Source of the DNA: an uncultured Pelagibacteraceae bacterium
GTDB taxonomy: Bacteria; Pseudomonadota; Alphaproteobacteria; Pelagibacterales; Pelagibacteraceae
Assembly: GCA_902635975.1 (NCBI GenBank)
Contig: CACPQC010000003.1
Coordinates: 1-49,879, forward strand
Length of the DNA stretch: 49,879 nucleotides
Direction: 5' to 3'
Shown: one piece after another, positions 1 to 8,047 of the stretch
How positions within the stretch are numbered: the stretch's first letter is position 1
Layout of the letters: the number at the start of each line of letters is the position of its first letter
The notes under the pieces: generated by a model
Databases searched by the model: none
The model's input: only the letters and a program-made list of their open reading frames with translations
What the model was told of the DNA's origin: nothing
Made by a program: the position numbers and the translations under genes

Positions 1-626
1 TTTATATGTATCAAAACCCAAAAAGAGCAAAAAAACTTTACAACGAGATAGTTCCAAAAGCAGTTGATGAATATCTTGAACTTATAGAAAAGGCTAAAAC
101 TCAAGACGAACTTCAATTATTGATGAACCCGGTTTGGCATGTACATAATGGAAAAGTTCCTAGAGAAAAAATGATTATGTCTTTTTCGATGCTATTAAAC
201 CTCGTTGAAACAAGTAATGCCGAAAATAAAGAACTTTTGTGGAAATTTGTTAAAAGATATAAAGATGATATTTCTGAAAAAGAACAGCCTATCTTTGACG
301 ATCTAGTTGGATATGCAATAAAATATTTCAACGATGTAATTAAAACTAAAAAGAAATATAAAACACCTGATCAAAAAGAAAAAAAGGCATTAGAAGCATT
401 AATCAAAACACTTGATGAATGTAATGACAAAATGTCCCCAGAGGATATTCAAACATTAATCTATTCAACTGGAAAAGATAACGGATACTCAGAAAATCTA
501 AGAGATTGGTTTAGATTGATTTATGAAGTTGTTTTCGGAGACGAAAATGGTCCTCGAATGGGTTTTTTTATAAGTTTTTTTGGTGTTAAAGAAACAAAAG
601 ATCTTATAATAAGTAGAATTAAATAA
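1..626 (+). CDS. lysS: Class I lysyl-tRNA synthetase, C-terminal part (partial)
   Basis: This is the 3' end of a class I lysine--tRNA ligase, which charges tRNA-Lys in the cytoplasm. The reading frame is open to the left edge (the codon before the tracked ATG is TAT), so the ATG at position 6 is almost certainly internal. The visible 206 residues carry the helical C-terminal domain: an N-P-K-R-A-K-K-L segment near residue 4 and the closing block GPRMGFFISFFGVKETKDLI, which matches the family's typical GPRMGSFIALYG ending. Full-length family members are around 520-550 residues, so more than half, including the HIGH and KMSKS catalytic motifs, lies outside the window. The class I form is typical of archaea and many alphaproteobacteria, in contrast to class II LysRS of most bacteria. 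Its stop overlaps the pyrD start by one base (TAATG), which suggests translational coupling. Confidence 0.9.
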   Translation, partial: YMYQNPKRAKKLYNEIVPKAVDEYLELIEKAKTQDELQLLMNPVWHVHNGKVPREKMIMSFSMLLNLVETSNAENKELLWKFVKRYKDDISEKEQPIFDDLVGYAIKYFNDVIKTKKKYKTPDQKEKKALEALIKTLDECNDKMSPEDIQTLIYSTGKDNGYSENLRDWFRLIYEVVFGDENGPRMGFFISFFGVKETKDLIISRIK

Positions 627-1678
627 TGTTTTCAAATTTAAGATCTTTAATTTTTAAACTAGATCCTGAGATAGCGCATAGTTTAGCAATAAAATCGTTA
701 AAATTGAATTTTGTTCCAAATATTTTAGATTCGAATAAAGATAATAATTTATTTAAAACCAAATTATTCAATAAAGACATAGCTAATCCGATTGGAGTAG
801 CAGCTGGATTTGATAAAAATGCTGAAGTTTATAATTCATTGTTTAAGCTCGGATTTGGTTTTGTAGAAGCTGGTACCGTTACACCTCTAAGACAATATGG
901 CAATCCTAAACCTAGAGTTTTTAGACTGGTAGAGGATGAGGCCTTAATAAATAGATTAGGTTTTAATAACTTGGGTGCAAAAAATATTGCTGATAGGATT
1001 TTATCAAACAAACAGATCGGCTTACTTGGAATTAATATTGGTCCTAATAAAGATACAAATAATAGACACAACGACTATATCGAATGTTTAAAAGTCTTTC
1101 ATAGAATTGCTGATTATATTACAATCAACATTTCATCTCCTAATACAGAAGAGCTTAGAAATTTTCATGATCAAAATAAGTTGAATAAATTACTAAAAAT
1201 TATTAATAATGAAAAAACAGTCCTTAATTCGAATATTCCAATTGTTGTTAAGGTTTCGCCTGATATAAAGGATCAAGAAATACCTAAAATATCTGATGTT
1301 CTTTTAAAAAATAATATAGAAGCAGTAATTTTATCCAATACCTCAGACTCAACTAGAGATGAACTAAATGACATTCAAAAACATCAAAAAGGTGGCCTTT
1401 CAGGAAAACCGATAGAGGAAAAATCAACAAAATTGATTGAAAAATTTTATGAAATTATAGGTAAAAAAATTAAAATAATTGGAGTTGGGGGAGTGGACTC
1501 AGGAATAAGTGCTTATAAGAAGTTTTTGGCCGGAGCAAGTTACATCCAACTTTATACAGGGATGGTTTATAGAGGACCTAATATTGTGAACCTAATTAAA
1601 AAAGAGCTAAAGGAATTGATGTTAAAAGACGGTGTTAAGCACTTTAGTGAAATAATAGGAAAAAAAACAATTTCTTAA
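626..1678 (+). CDS. pyrD: Dihydroorotate dehydrogenase (quinone), class 2
   Basis: The enzyme oxidises dihydroorotate to orotate in pyrimidine synthesis and passes electrons to membrane quinone through FMN. The 350 residues match the usual length of class 2 enzymes. An amphipathic N-terminal helix region (about residues 1-40) would attach it to the membrane. Next comes the FMN-barrel start [13 protein letters not shown], then [23 protein letters not shown], and ISSPNT with the serine that is the catalytic base in class 2. Further on are VKVSPD, LSNTS, GGLSGKP and the phosphate-binding IGVGGV. The start is fixed by the one-base overlap with lysS. No ribosome-binding site is obvious, so translation probably re-initiates from the upstream gene. 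The class assignment is secure from the serine and the N-terminal extension. Confidence 0.97.
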   Translation: MFSNLRSLIFKLDPEIAHSLAIKSLKLNFVPNILDSNKDNNLFKTKLFNKDIANPIGVAAGFDKNAEVYNSLFKLGFGFVEAGTVTPLRQYGNPKPRVFRLVEDEALINRLGFNNLGAKNIADRILSNKQIGLLGINIGPNKDTNNRHNDYIECLKVFHRIADYITINISSPNTEELRNFHDQNKLNKLLKIINNEKTVLNSNIPIVVKVSPDIKDQEIPKISDVLLKNNIEAVILSNTSDSTRDELNDIQKHQKGGLSGKPIEEKSTKLIEKFYEIIGKKIKIIGVGGVDSGISAYKKFLAGASYIQLYTGMVYRGPNIVNLIKKELKELMLKDGVKHFSEIIGKKTIS

Positions 1679-1689
1679 ATTATATAAAC

Positions 1690-1718
1690 TTGACGCGGTC
1701 GTAATCTCAATTTATATA
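1690..1718 (+). promoter_or_regulatory. Sigma-70-type promoter for rpmB
   Basis: TTGACG (1690-1695) and TATATA (1713-1718) are separated by exactly 17 bases, a near-consensus housekeeping promoter. The rpmB ATG lies only 12 bases after the -10 box. The transcript leader would therefore be about 6 nt, with no room for a Shine-Dalgarno site. The match is seen directly; its activity is inferred. Confidence 0.65.
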
Positions 1719-1730
1719 CTTTTTGTTATT

Positions 1731-2048
1731 ATGTCGAAAAAATGTGAACTCACTGGTAAAATTCCTCTTAAAGGACACAACGTAAGTCATGCGAATAATA
1801 AGACAAAAAGAAGATTTTTACCAAACTTAAAAAAAGTAAAGTTTACTAGTGAACTTTTAAAAAGGAGCATGAAACTCACAGTGAGTAATGCAGGTGTAAG
1901 ATCTGTTGATAAAAAAGGTAGTTTTGATGAGTTCCTTAAAACTGTTAAAAATAAAAACTTATCACCAAGATTAAAAAAATTAAAAAAAAACTTGCTTATT
2001 AAATCTCCGTTTCAAAAGAAACAGGTTCAATCTAAAACAGCTCAATGA
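1731..2048 (+). CDS. rpmB: 50S ribosomal protein L28
   Basis: L28 is a large-subunit ribosomal protein. The start [10 protein letters not shown], followed by the stretch around [19 protein letters not shown], is the family's diagnostic N-terminus. The middle block [19 protein letters not shown] also fits alphaproteobacterial L28. At 105 residues it is slightly longer than typical because of a lysine-rich tail (residues about 80-105). It has its own strong promoter immediately upstream. Its stop overlaps the next gene by four bases (ATGA), so the transporter downstream is likely co-transcribed and translationally coupled. Confidence 0.97.
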   Translation: MSKKCELTGKIPLKGHNVSHANNKTKRRFLPNLKKVKFTSELLKRSMKLTVSNAGVRSVDKKGSFDEFLKTVKNKNLSPRLKKLKKNLLIKSPFQKKQVQSKTAQ

Positions 2049-2593
2049 AAAAGATATTTTTTATTCTCTCATTTTTAATGGGTTTAGTTGTACTGGCATC
2101 TAATTATTTAGTTCAATTTCCAATTAAATATTATGGTTTAGAGGAAATATTAACTTATGGGGCATTTAGTTATCCTATTGCTTTTTTAATTACAGATTTA
2201 GCTAATAGATCATTTGGTAAGATAGTTGCTAGAAAAATTGTTTATATTGGTTTTACAATAGGAATTTTATTTACACTAATATTTTCAACAAATTTTACAG
2301 ATCTTATATCCATAAGAATTGCAATTGGATCAGGAACAGCCTTTATAATTGCACAACTTTTAGATGTGCAAATATTTGATCAGTTGAGACAAAAAAAATG
2401 GTTTGTTGCTCCTTTGACGTCATCTTTGATTGGATCAACAGTTGATACTTTTTTATTTTTTTCAATATCTTTCTACGGAACAGGAATACCTTGGATAACC
2501 TTATCTTTTGGAGACTTAGCAGTAAAATTTTTTGTAGCTTTAATAATGCTGATTCCCTTTAGACTATTACTTGGTACACTTAAAGCAGCTTAG
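2045..2593 (+). CDS. yhhQ: Queuosine precursor transporter, YhhQ/VUT family
   Basis: This is an integral membrane protein of the VUT (YhhQ) family, which takes up queuosine precursors such as preQ0/preQ1 for tRNA wobble-base modification. The 182 residues contain about five to six hydrophobic segments. The characteristic region is [21 protein letters not shown] near residues 39-58, where the T-D-L-A-N-R motif is typical of the family. A second family block follows around [14 protein letters not shown]. Its start overlaps the rpmB stop by four bases. It converges on aguA with no intergenic base (2593/2594). The substrate within the preQ0/preQ1/queuine group cannot be told from the sequence. 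Confidence 0.87.
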   Translation: MKKIFFILSFLMGLVVLASNYLVQFPIKYYGLEEILTYGAFSYPIAFLITDLANRSFGKIVARKIVYIGFTIGILFTLIFSTNFTDLISIRIAIGSGTAFIIAQLLDVQIFDQLRQKKWFVAPLTSSLIGSTVDTFLFFSISFYGTGIPWITLSFGDLAVKFFVALIMLIPFRLLLGTLKAA

Positions 2594-3646
2594 CTAGATT
2601 TTAGGTTCTTGCTGTGTCATGCAATGTATTGCCCCAAAACCCCATATCAATTTACTACAGTCAACTGTTTCAATTTTTTTATTTTTAAAAAAATTTCTAA
2701 AAATTTTAATAGCAATATTATCCTCTTTTACTTTAAAAATTGGTAATAGTACTTTTTTATTACAAATATAAAAATTTAGGTAACTTGCAGGGACTCTAGT
2801 TTTTTTTATATAAATAGGTGAAGGCATAGGCACTTTTACGATTTTAAATTTTCGCCCATTTTGATTTTTAGATTTTTTTAAGATATTTAAATTTTCATAA
2901 AGATTTTTGTAATTTTTGTCTTTTTTATTACTTTCAATTGCTGTCATAATCGTATTCTTAGAGACAAATCTTGAAATATCATCAACATGACCATGAGTGT
3001 CATCTCCTATAATTCCTTTTTTTAACCATATAAAATTTTTGATATTTAAGTATTTGCTAAATAATTTCTCATAGTCTTTTTTTTTTAAATCTTTATTTCT
3101 CTCTTGAATCTTGCTCAATAAGCATTCCTCAGTTAATATTATTGATCCCACACCATTAACATCAAAAGCTCCACCTTCCATTATTACTTTTATTAAATTT
3201 TTATTTTTTTTTATAACTGGCTCAATTTTTTTTAATTTGACCAACTTACTTATTTTATCAGTAATTTTATTATCATTATTGAAATTATTGTATTTAGCCC
3301 ATCCATTGAATCGAAAATCTAATATTAATTTTTTTTTAATTTTTTTGTTAATTAAAAATATCGGTCCTGAATCTCTTAACCAAATTCTGTCAGTTTTAAT
3401 TTTATGAAAATTAATATTCTTAATTTTGCTTAATTGAATTAACTTTTTAATTTTTTTAACTTTTTTATGAACTAACAAATTAACTGTTTGGCTTTTAGAA
3501 ATTTTATAAATTATCTCTAAAACTACTTTAGGAATAGATTTATATAATCCTGGCCAATCATATTTATTATAAGGCCAAGCAATCCATACAGACTTTTGAT
3601 TTTCCCATTCTGCAGGCATTCTAAAGTCATTGAGTTTTTCATTCAT
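2594..3646 (-). CDS. aguA: Agmatine deiminase family protein
   Basis: This belongs to the guanidino-group-modifying (PPAD-type) agmatine deiminases, which convert agmatine to N-carbamoylputrescine and ammonia. Visible landmarks are MPAEWENQKSVWIAWP at residues 10-25, the substrate-binding RIWLRDSGP, EGGAFDVNGVGS, GDDTHGHVDDISRFV with the catalytic histidine, and the C-terminal GFGAIHCMTQQEP with the nucleophilic cysteine at about residue 342. At 350 residues the length is typical. The segment after TEECLL reads SKIQERN rather than the common NKNRNP, so it belongs to a divergent subgroup and the exact guanidino substrate could differ. It is the last gene of the polyamine operon and overlaps aguB by eight bases. 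The family is certain; agmatine as substrate is likely from the neighbours. Confidence 0.87.
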   Translation of the reverse strand: MNEKLNDFRMPAEWENQKSVWIAWPYNKYDWPGLYKSIPKVVLEIIYKISKSQTVNLLVHKKVKKIKKLIQLSKIKNINFHKIKTDRIWLRDSGPIFLINKKIKKKLILDFRFNGWAKYNNFNNDNKITDKISKLVKLKKIEPVIKKNKNLIKVIMEGGAFDVNGVGSIILTEECLLSKIQERNKDLKKKDYEKLFSKYLNIKNFIWLKKGIIGDDTHGHVDDISRFVSKNTIMTAIESNKKDKNYKNLYENLNILKKSKNQNGRKFKIVKVPMPSPIYIKKTRVPASYLNFYICNKKVLLPIFKVKEDNIAIKIFRNFFKNKKIETVDCSKLIWGFGAIHCMTQQEPKI

Positions 3647-4520
3647 CTTCAGGATTCTTTAGTATTCCTTTGTAAAAATCTATTCTTCTATCCCTTAAAA
3701 AGGGCCAATGTTCTCTGGCATTATCAATTTTTTTATAATCGATCTCACGAATTAAAATTTGTTGCTTATTGTTACTAAGTTTTCCAATTATTTGACCACT
3801 AGGGTTTATTACCATTGAATTTCCCCAGAATTCTATTTTTTTTCTACCCTTGCTTTCTGTTCCAACTCTATTAATGGCAACTACAAAAGTTCCATTTGCT
3901 ATTGCGTGAGATTTTTGCATTGTGATCCAGGAGTCTAATTGAGATTTACCAAATTTTTTTTTTTCCTTTGGATGCCATCCTATAGCTGTTGGATAAATAA
4001 TTATTTGCGCACCCTTAAGTGCTGTTAATCTCGCAGCCTCTGGAAACCATTGATCCCAACATATTAAAGGTCCAATTTTACCAAATTTTGTTTTGACTGA
4101 CTTAAAACCTAAATCTCCAGGAGTGAAATAAAATTTCTCATAATATCCTGGATCATCTGGAATATGCATTTTTCTATATTTAGCTAATATTTTACCTCTT
4201 TCGTTTATTATAATAGTTGTATTATGGTAAAAACCTGAAGTCCTCTTTTCAAATAATGAAAGGATTAGAATTACCCCCAATTCATTTGCTAAATTAGAAA
4301 ATATATCTGTTATTTTACCTGGTATTTTTTCTGCGAGTTTAAAATTTGAGTGATTTTCTGTTTGACAAAAATAAGTTGATAAAAATAGCTCTGGTAAACA
4401 AATTATCCTAGCTTTTTTGGATGCTGCTTTTTTAATACTTTTAATTGCTGATATAATATTTGACTTGATATTATCTGAAATTTTACTTTGAATAATTCCA
4501 ATTTTTACTTTTTTGACCAT
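3639..4520 (-). CDS. aguB: N-carbamoylputrescine amidase
   Basis: This nitrilase-superfamily hydrolase cleaves N-carbamoylputrescine to putrescine, CO2 and ammonia, the step after agmatine deiminase. The catalytic triad is visible: Glu44 in CLPELF, Lys117 in KYRKMHIPDD and Cys154 in LICWDQWFPE. The stretch HIPDDPGYYEKFYFTPGD and the later SHAIANGTFVVAINRVG are hallmarks of the AguB subfamily rather than of general nitrilases. At 293 residues it matches the expected length. It lies three bases after the deoxyhypusine synthase-like gene and overlaps aguA by eight bases, so the two steps are almost certainly co-expressed. Confidence 0.93.
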   Translation of the reverse strand: MVKKVKIGIIQSKISDNIKSNIISAIKSIKKAASKKARIICLPELFLSTYFCQTENHSNFKLAEKIPGKITDIFSNLANELGVILILSLFEKRTSGFYHNTTIIINERGKILAKYRKMHIPDDPGYYEKFYFTPGDLGFKSVKTKFGKIGPLICWDQWFPEAARLTALKGAQIIIYPTAIGWHPKEKKKFGKSQLDSWITMQKSHAIANGTFVVAINRVGTESKGRKKIEFWGNSMVINPSGQIIGKLSNNKQQILIREIDYKKIDNAREHWPFLRDRRIDFYKGILKNPEDE

Positions 4521-4523
4521 TAA

Positions 4524-5564
4524 TCAAAATATTTTAGAAAATTTTTTTCTATCTCTATTCTTCCATGCACCAGTATGATAGGCATCACTTACTATTAATG
4601 GCAAAACACTAGTTGCTTCAGCAAATACCATTTGTTCCTTGGCTGAATCAACTTTGCCCCATGAACTTGCTTCTTTTAATGTTGAGCTGCTACAAGCACC
4701 ATCTCTTGAGTCAGCAACTGTGATTTGGATTGCATACTTATGCATGTCCACGTTTTTTCCCAAGAGTTCAGCACAAATTACAGTATCCTGTATGAAATTT
4801 TTAGGAACACCTCCACCAATCATAAATAATCCTGAACTTTTAGACTTTATTTTCACTTCGGTAAGTTCTCTAAACTCCCTTATTGAGTCTATAGTAACAT
4901 GACTTTTAGGATTTCTTTCTTGATGCATTACAAGCCCAAATCCTGCGCTAGAGTCAGTAAATGCTGGACAAAATATTGGAACTTCATTTTTATAAGCTGT
5001 CTCAATCAAAGACCCTTTCTTTTTTGCATTTGATATCAGATATTTTCCAATCTCTTCTATAAATTCTCTTGACGTGTAAGATTTTGGCTCAAGTTTATCA
5101 GCTATTTTTCCTATCGTTTTATCACACATTTGAAGTTCCTCTTCATCAATAAATGTATCATAAATTCTGTCTATGTAATTATCTCTTAGCTCATTATCAT
5201 TTTGGTATTGTGATCCTTGGTAATGTTTAAAGCCAAGCGCTTCAAAAAAATCCATATCTATTATTGATGCTCCAGTTGCAACTATTGCATCTACCATATT
5301 GTATTTCACCATATCTCTGTAGATATGCATGCATCCCGCTGCAGAAGTAGAGCCAGCTAATGTTAAAAAAATTGTACAATCTTTATCTTTAAGCATTTGA
5401 TTATATATTTTAGCAGCATTTGCAGTTTCTCTTGAAACAAAAGACATTTTTTCCATTGAGGCAATAATCTTTCGTGCATCAAAAGAAGTAATATTAATGT
5501 GCTGAACCGGATTTTTTAAAAAATCTTTTTTACTGTTATGACCAAATTTTTTTTCTTCTGACAT
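4524..5564 (-). CDS. Deoxyhypusine synthase-like aminobutyltransferase
   Basis: This belongs to the deoxyhypusine synthase (DHS) fold family. Eukaryotic DHS moves an aminobutyl group from spermidine to eIF5A using NAD, but bacteria have no eIF5A. Bacterial homologues are believed to make homospermidine-type polyamines, and some databases name them homospermidine biosynthesis protein or 1,9-bis(guanidino)-5-aza-nonane synthase. The 346 residues retain the NAD-site region TLAGSTSAAG (about 68-77) and VDAIVATGAS (91-100). The catalytic block ASSWGK places the imine-forming lysine at Lys304, aligned with human SWGK Lys329. It overlaps ornithine decarboxylase by one base and precedes aguB, so the acceptor and donor are presumably putrescine or agmatine. 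The family is secure; the product (homospermidine or a guanidino analogue) is inferred. Confidence 0.85.
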   Translation of the reverse strand: MSEEKKFGHNSKKDFLKNPVQHINITSFDARKIIASMEKMSFVSRETANAAKIYNQMLKDKDCTIFLTLAGSTSAAGCMHIYRDMVKYNMVDAIVATGASIIDMDFFEALGFKHYQGSQYQNDNELRDNYIDRIYDTFIDEEELQMCDKTIGKIADKLEPKSYTSREFIEEIGKYLISNAKKKGSLIETAYKNEVPIFCPAFTDSSAGFGLVMHQERNPKSHVTIDSIREFRELTEVKIKSKSSGLFMIGGGVPKNFIQDTVICAELLGKNVDMHKYAIQITVADSRDGACSSSTLKEASSWGKVDSAKEQMVFAEATSVLPLIVSDAYHTGAWKNRDRKKFSKIF

Positions 5565-6748
5565 TAAGCAACCATTATAGCTTTATTAACATGTTTATCA
5601 TAAAGCGTCATAATTGGTTGGTCCTCAACTTCATAAATTTCGTCTGAAAAGAATCCATTAAATTGTGTTCTGAAGGTCAATCCATAGGCTCCTAGTTGTC
5701 CAAGCTCAATGTAATCATTTTCTTTAATATTATTTGGAAGTAAAAAGGGGCCTTTCATATAATCCATACTGTCGCAAGTAGGACCATAAAAATCGAACGC
5801 AGTTAATTTTTTGGAAATAATTTTGTTAGAGCTATCTTTAATCATTTTAGATGGAAAAATTATGTTTGGAGTTCCAGCATCAAAAAGTGTTCCATAGGTT
5901 CCATCATTTATATAAAGTTTTTGTTTCTTTTTTAGATTAACTCTCACTATGGTAGATCCACTCTCTGCTACCAGGGCTCTTCCAGGCTCACAAATAATTT
6001 CTGTCTTATTATTTAATTTTAAATTTTCTAAACTTTTTTTAATTTCACTTAGATAATTATTTAAAGACTGTGGAATTAAGTCAGGGTATATCGTGGGAAA
6101 CCCACCGCCAACATTAATATAATCAGGACTAATTTTAGTTTTTTTAATGATATTTCCAATTTCAGTGATACCTTTGTGATAAGAAATAGGATGCATACAC
6201 TGAGATCCAACATGGAAACTTAAACCTATTTTTTTTGCATATTGTTTTACTAATCGTAATAATCCTACTGCTTCAGAATTTAAAGCACCAAATTTTTTAG
6301 ATAAATCTATTTCTGCATGCTCATTTGATACAGCCACTCTCACAAATAATTCAAGATCTTTAGCGTTATTTGTGTTTTTTATAATTTTAATAAGTTCATC
6401 TTTAGTATCTAAAGCAAATGTTTTTATCCCATATTTAAAGTATGCTTCGGATATACTGTTTTTACTTTTTATTGTGTGCATATAGGAACATTTAGCTGAG
6501 TGAGTAAATTCTCGTACAGCTTTTATTTCTTCTATTGAAGCAACATCAAATTGTTTTATTCCACTTTCAATAAGAGTTTTAATTACTTCTTCATGAGGGT
6601 TTGTTTTTACAGCATATAATATCTCACCTGGAAATTTTTTTTGAAAGTAATTAGAAGCGGAAAGAATAGAATTCTTTCTTATACAGTAGACTGGTTTATC
6701 CGGTTTCAGTTGAGTTACTAACTCTTCAACTGACTTAAATTTTTGCAT
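5564..6748 (-). CDS. odc: Ornithine/lysine decarboxylase, PLP fold type III
   Basis: This PLP enzyme decarboxylates ornithine (possibly also lysine) to putrescine (or cadaverine). It is of the short alanine-racemase-fold type shared with eukaryotic ODC, not the large E. coli SpeC type. The PLP lysine is Lys48 in YAVKTNP. Further landmarks are FHVGSQC, GGGFPTIYP, the glycine-rich CEPGRALVAESGS that binds the PLP phosphate, and FYGPTCDSMD, whose cysteine comes from the partner subunit at the active site. At 394 residues the length is normal. It is the first gene of the polyamine operon and has an AGGGGG ribosome-binding site a few bases upstream. Its promoter should lie in the 145-base gap shared with the divergent regA-like gene. 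Substrate preference between ornithine and lysine is not decidable here. Confidence 0.92.
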   Translation of the reverse strand: MQKFKSVEELVTQLKPDKPVYCIRKNSILSASNYFQKKFPGEILYAVKTNPHEEVIKTLIESGIKQFDVASIEEIKAVREFTHSAKCSYMHTIKSKNSISEAYFKYGIKTFALDTKDELIKIIKNTNNAKDLELFVRVAVSNEHAEIDLSKKFGALNSEAVGLLRLVKQYAKKIGLSFHVGSQCMHPISYHKGITEIGNIIKKTKISPDYINVGGGFPTIYPDLIPQSLNNYLSEIKKSLENLKLNNKTEIICEPGRALVAESGSTIVRVNLKKKQKLYINDGTYGTLFDAGTPNIIFPSKMIKDSSNKIISKKLTAFDFYGPTCDSMDYMKGPFLLPNNIKENDYIELGQLGAYGLTFRTQFNGFFSDEIYEVEDQPIMTLYDKHVNKAIMVA

Positions 6749-6806
6749 CTAAAATGCCCCCTAAAAAAATTTAACAAAAAAAGTCTTTTTATTTAAAAAA
6801 CTTTAG

Positions 6807-6839
6807 TAATTGCAGCAATTAATTCATTAGTTAATTAAT
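6807..6839. repeat. AT-rich inverted repeats in divergent promoter gap
   Basis: Two imperfectly nested inverted repeats sit between the divergent odc and regA-like genes. The first is TAATTGC-A-GCAATTA (6807-6821), a perfect 7-bp palindrome around one base. The second is ATTAATT-N8-AATTAAT (6818-6839). They could be an operator for either gene, but AT-rich DNA produces such repeats by chance. The repeats are seen directly; any regulatory role is a guess. Confidence 0.35.
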
Positions 6840-6893
6840 GTAAAGCAAATAATGGCCTATTGAATTAAAAAAAAAAATGTCCATATGTAACAT

Positions 6894-7457
6894 ATGAAAA
6901 ATGAAGCACCTTTACAAAATTTAGCTGATTTCGACAATAAATCGTTACTTATTGTTGATGATGATAATCCTTTTAGAGAAAGATTAGCTAGAGCTATGGA
7001 AAAGAAGGGTTTTGAGGTTATTCAAGCTGAGGGTGTAAAAAAAGGTATAGATTCAGTCAAAGCTAAAAAACCAGGTTTTGCAGTAGTAGATCTGAGGTTG
7101 GGAGATGGTAATGGATTAGAGGTAGTTAAAGAAATCCAAAATACAAATTCTTCTAGCAGAATAATAATGTTAACTGGCTATGGAAATATTCCAACAGCAG
7201 TAGCTGCTATTAAAGAGGGGGCAATTGATTATCTAGCGAAACCAGCAGATGCAGACGACGTTGAAAAAGCTTTGTTAGCTGATCCATCAAAAAAGGCTGC
7301 TCCACCAGAAAATCCAATGTCAGCAGACAGAGTAAAATGGGAGCATATTCATAGAGTGTTTGAATTGTGCAACAGGAACGTATCTGAAACAGCTAGAAGA
7401 TTAAAAATGCATAGGAGAACCCTACAACGAATTCTTTCAAAAAGATCCCCTAAATAA
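6894..7457 (+). CDS. regA: RegA/ActR-type response regulator
   Basis: This is a two-domain response regulator of the RegA/ActR/PrrA redox family. The receiver domain (about residues 16-130) has acidic residues in LLIVDDD, the phospho-acceptor aspartate in VVDLRLGDGNGL, the Thr in MLTGYG and the conserved Lys in YLAKPAD. After a proline-rich linker, a Fis-type helix-turn-helix closes the protein (NVSETARRLKMHRRTLQRIL). The 187-residue length is typical. In other alphaproteobacteria this regulator adjusts respiration, carbon and nitrogen metabolism to redox state with the kinase RegB. No regB is next to it here, so it is an orphan locally. It is divergent from the polyamine operon and its 3' end overlaps bioY by eight bases. 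Confidence 0.93.
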   Translation: MKNEAPLQNLADFDNKSLLIVDDDNPFRERLARAMEKKGFEVIQAEGVKKGIDSVKAKKPGFAVVDLRLGDGNGLEVVKEIQNTNSSSRIIMLTGYGNIPTAVAAIKEGAIDYLAKPADADDVEKALLADPSKKAAPPENPMSADRVKWEHIHRVFELCNRNVSETARRLKMHRRTLQRILSKRSPK

Positions 7458-8001
7458 ATTTTCTAAATTTTAAAACATACTTGGAAATAACTGTAAGCAA
7501 AACAATCTTAAATAATTCTGCTAATAAGAATGGCATTACTCCTAATTGAAAAATAGGTTTGTTCCAACCTATCAAAGTTCCTAGCCATAACACACCTAAG
7601 ATATAAATTATTGAAACTGCTACTACTAATTTAATAAAAATAATGAAATAATTATCTTTGATTTTCACAAACGAAGCTAAAAAACTAGCAAAGATAAATC
7701 CTATAAGGTAGCCCATAGTAGGGCCAGTGAAATAGACTAAACCTACACCTCTTTCAGGAGAATTAGAAAAAACTGGCAATCCTAGAACACCCTCTATTAA
7801 ATATAATCCAACTGTAGAAATTGCAATTTTGTATCCAAAACAGACACCTAAAAATAAAACCATAAAGGTTTGCATTGTCATAGGCACTGGATAAAATGGT
7901 ATTTTAATTTTAGCAGAGATTGCAAGCATTACTGAACCTAAAAAAATTACAATTACTGATTTAATTATTTGAGTGTGAGTATTTTGCTTTATAACATCCA
8001 T
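7450..8001 (-). CDS. bioY: BioY biotin transporter (ECF S component)
   Basis: BioY is the membrane substrate-binding subunit that imports biotin, alone or with the energy-coupling EcfA/EcfT modules. The 183 residues hold about six hydrophobic segments. The signature block is PFYPVPMTMQTFMVLFLG near residues 33-50, the classic BioY motif, followed by the GLPVF and GPTMGYLIGF regions. No ECF ATPase or EcfT gene lies in the window, so it would act alone or with distant shared modules. Its presence fits a biotin-requiring, streamlined cell. The gene is divergent from polA and convergent with regA (eight-base overlap). Confidence 0.95.
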   Translation of the reverse strand: MDVIKQNTHTQIIKSVIVIFLGSVMLAISAKIKIPFYPVPMTMQTFMVLFLGVCFGYKIAISTVGLYLIEGVLGLPVFSNSPERGVGLVYFTGPTMGYLIGFIFASFLASFVKIKDNYFIIFIKLVVAVSIIYILGVLWLGTLIGWNKPIFQLGVMPFLLAELFKIVLLTVISKYVLKFRKFI

Positions 8002-8047
8002 AAAAAATAATACTCTTATTTCTATTCATAATCTATATTTATTTATA

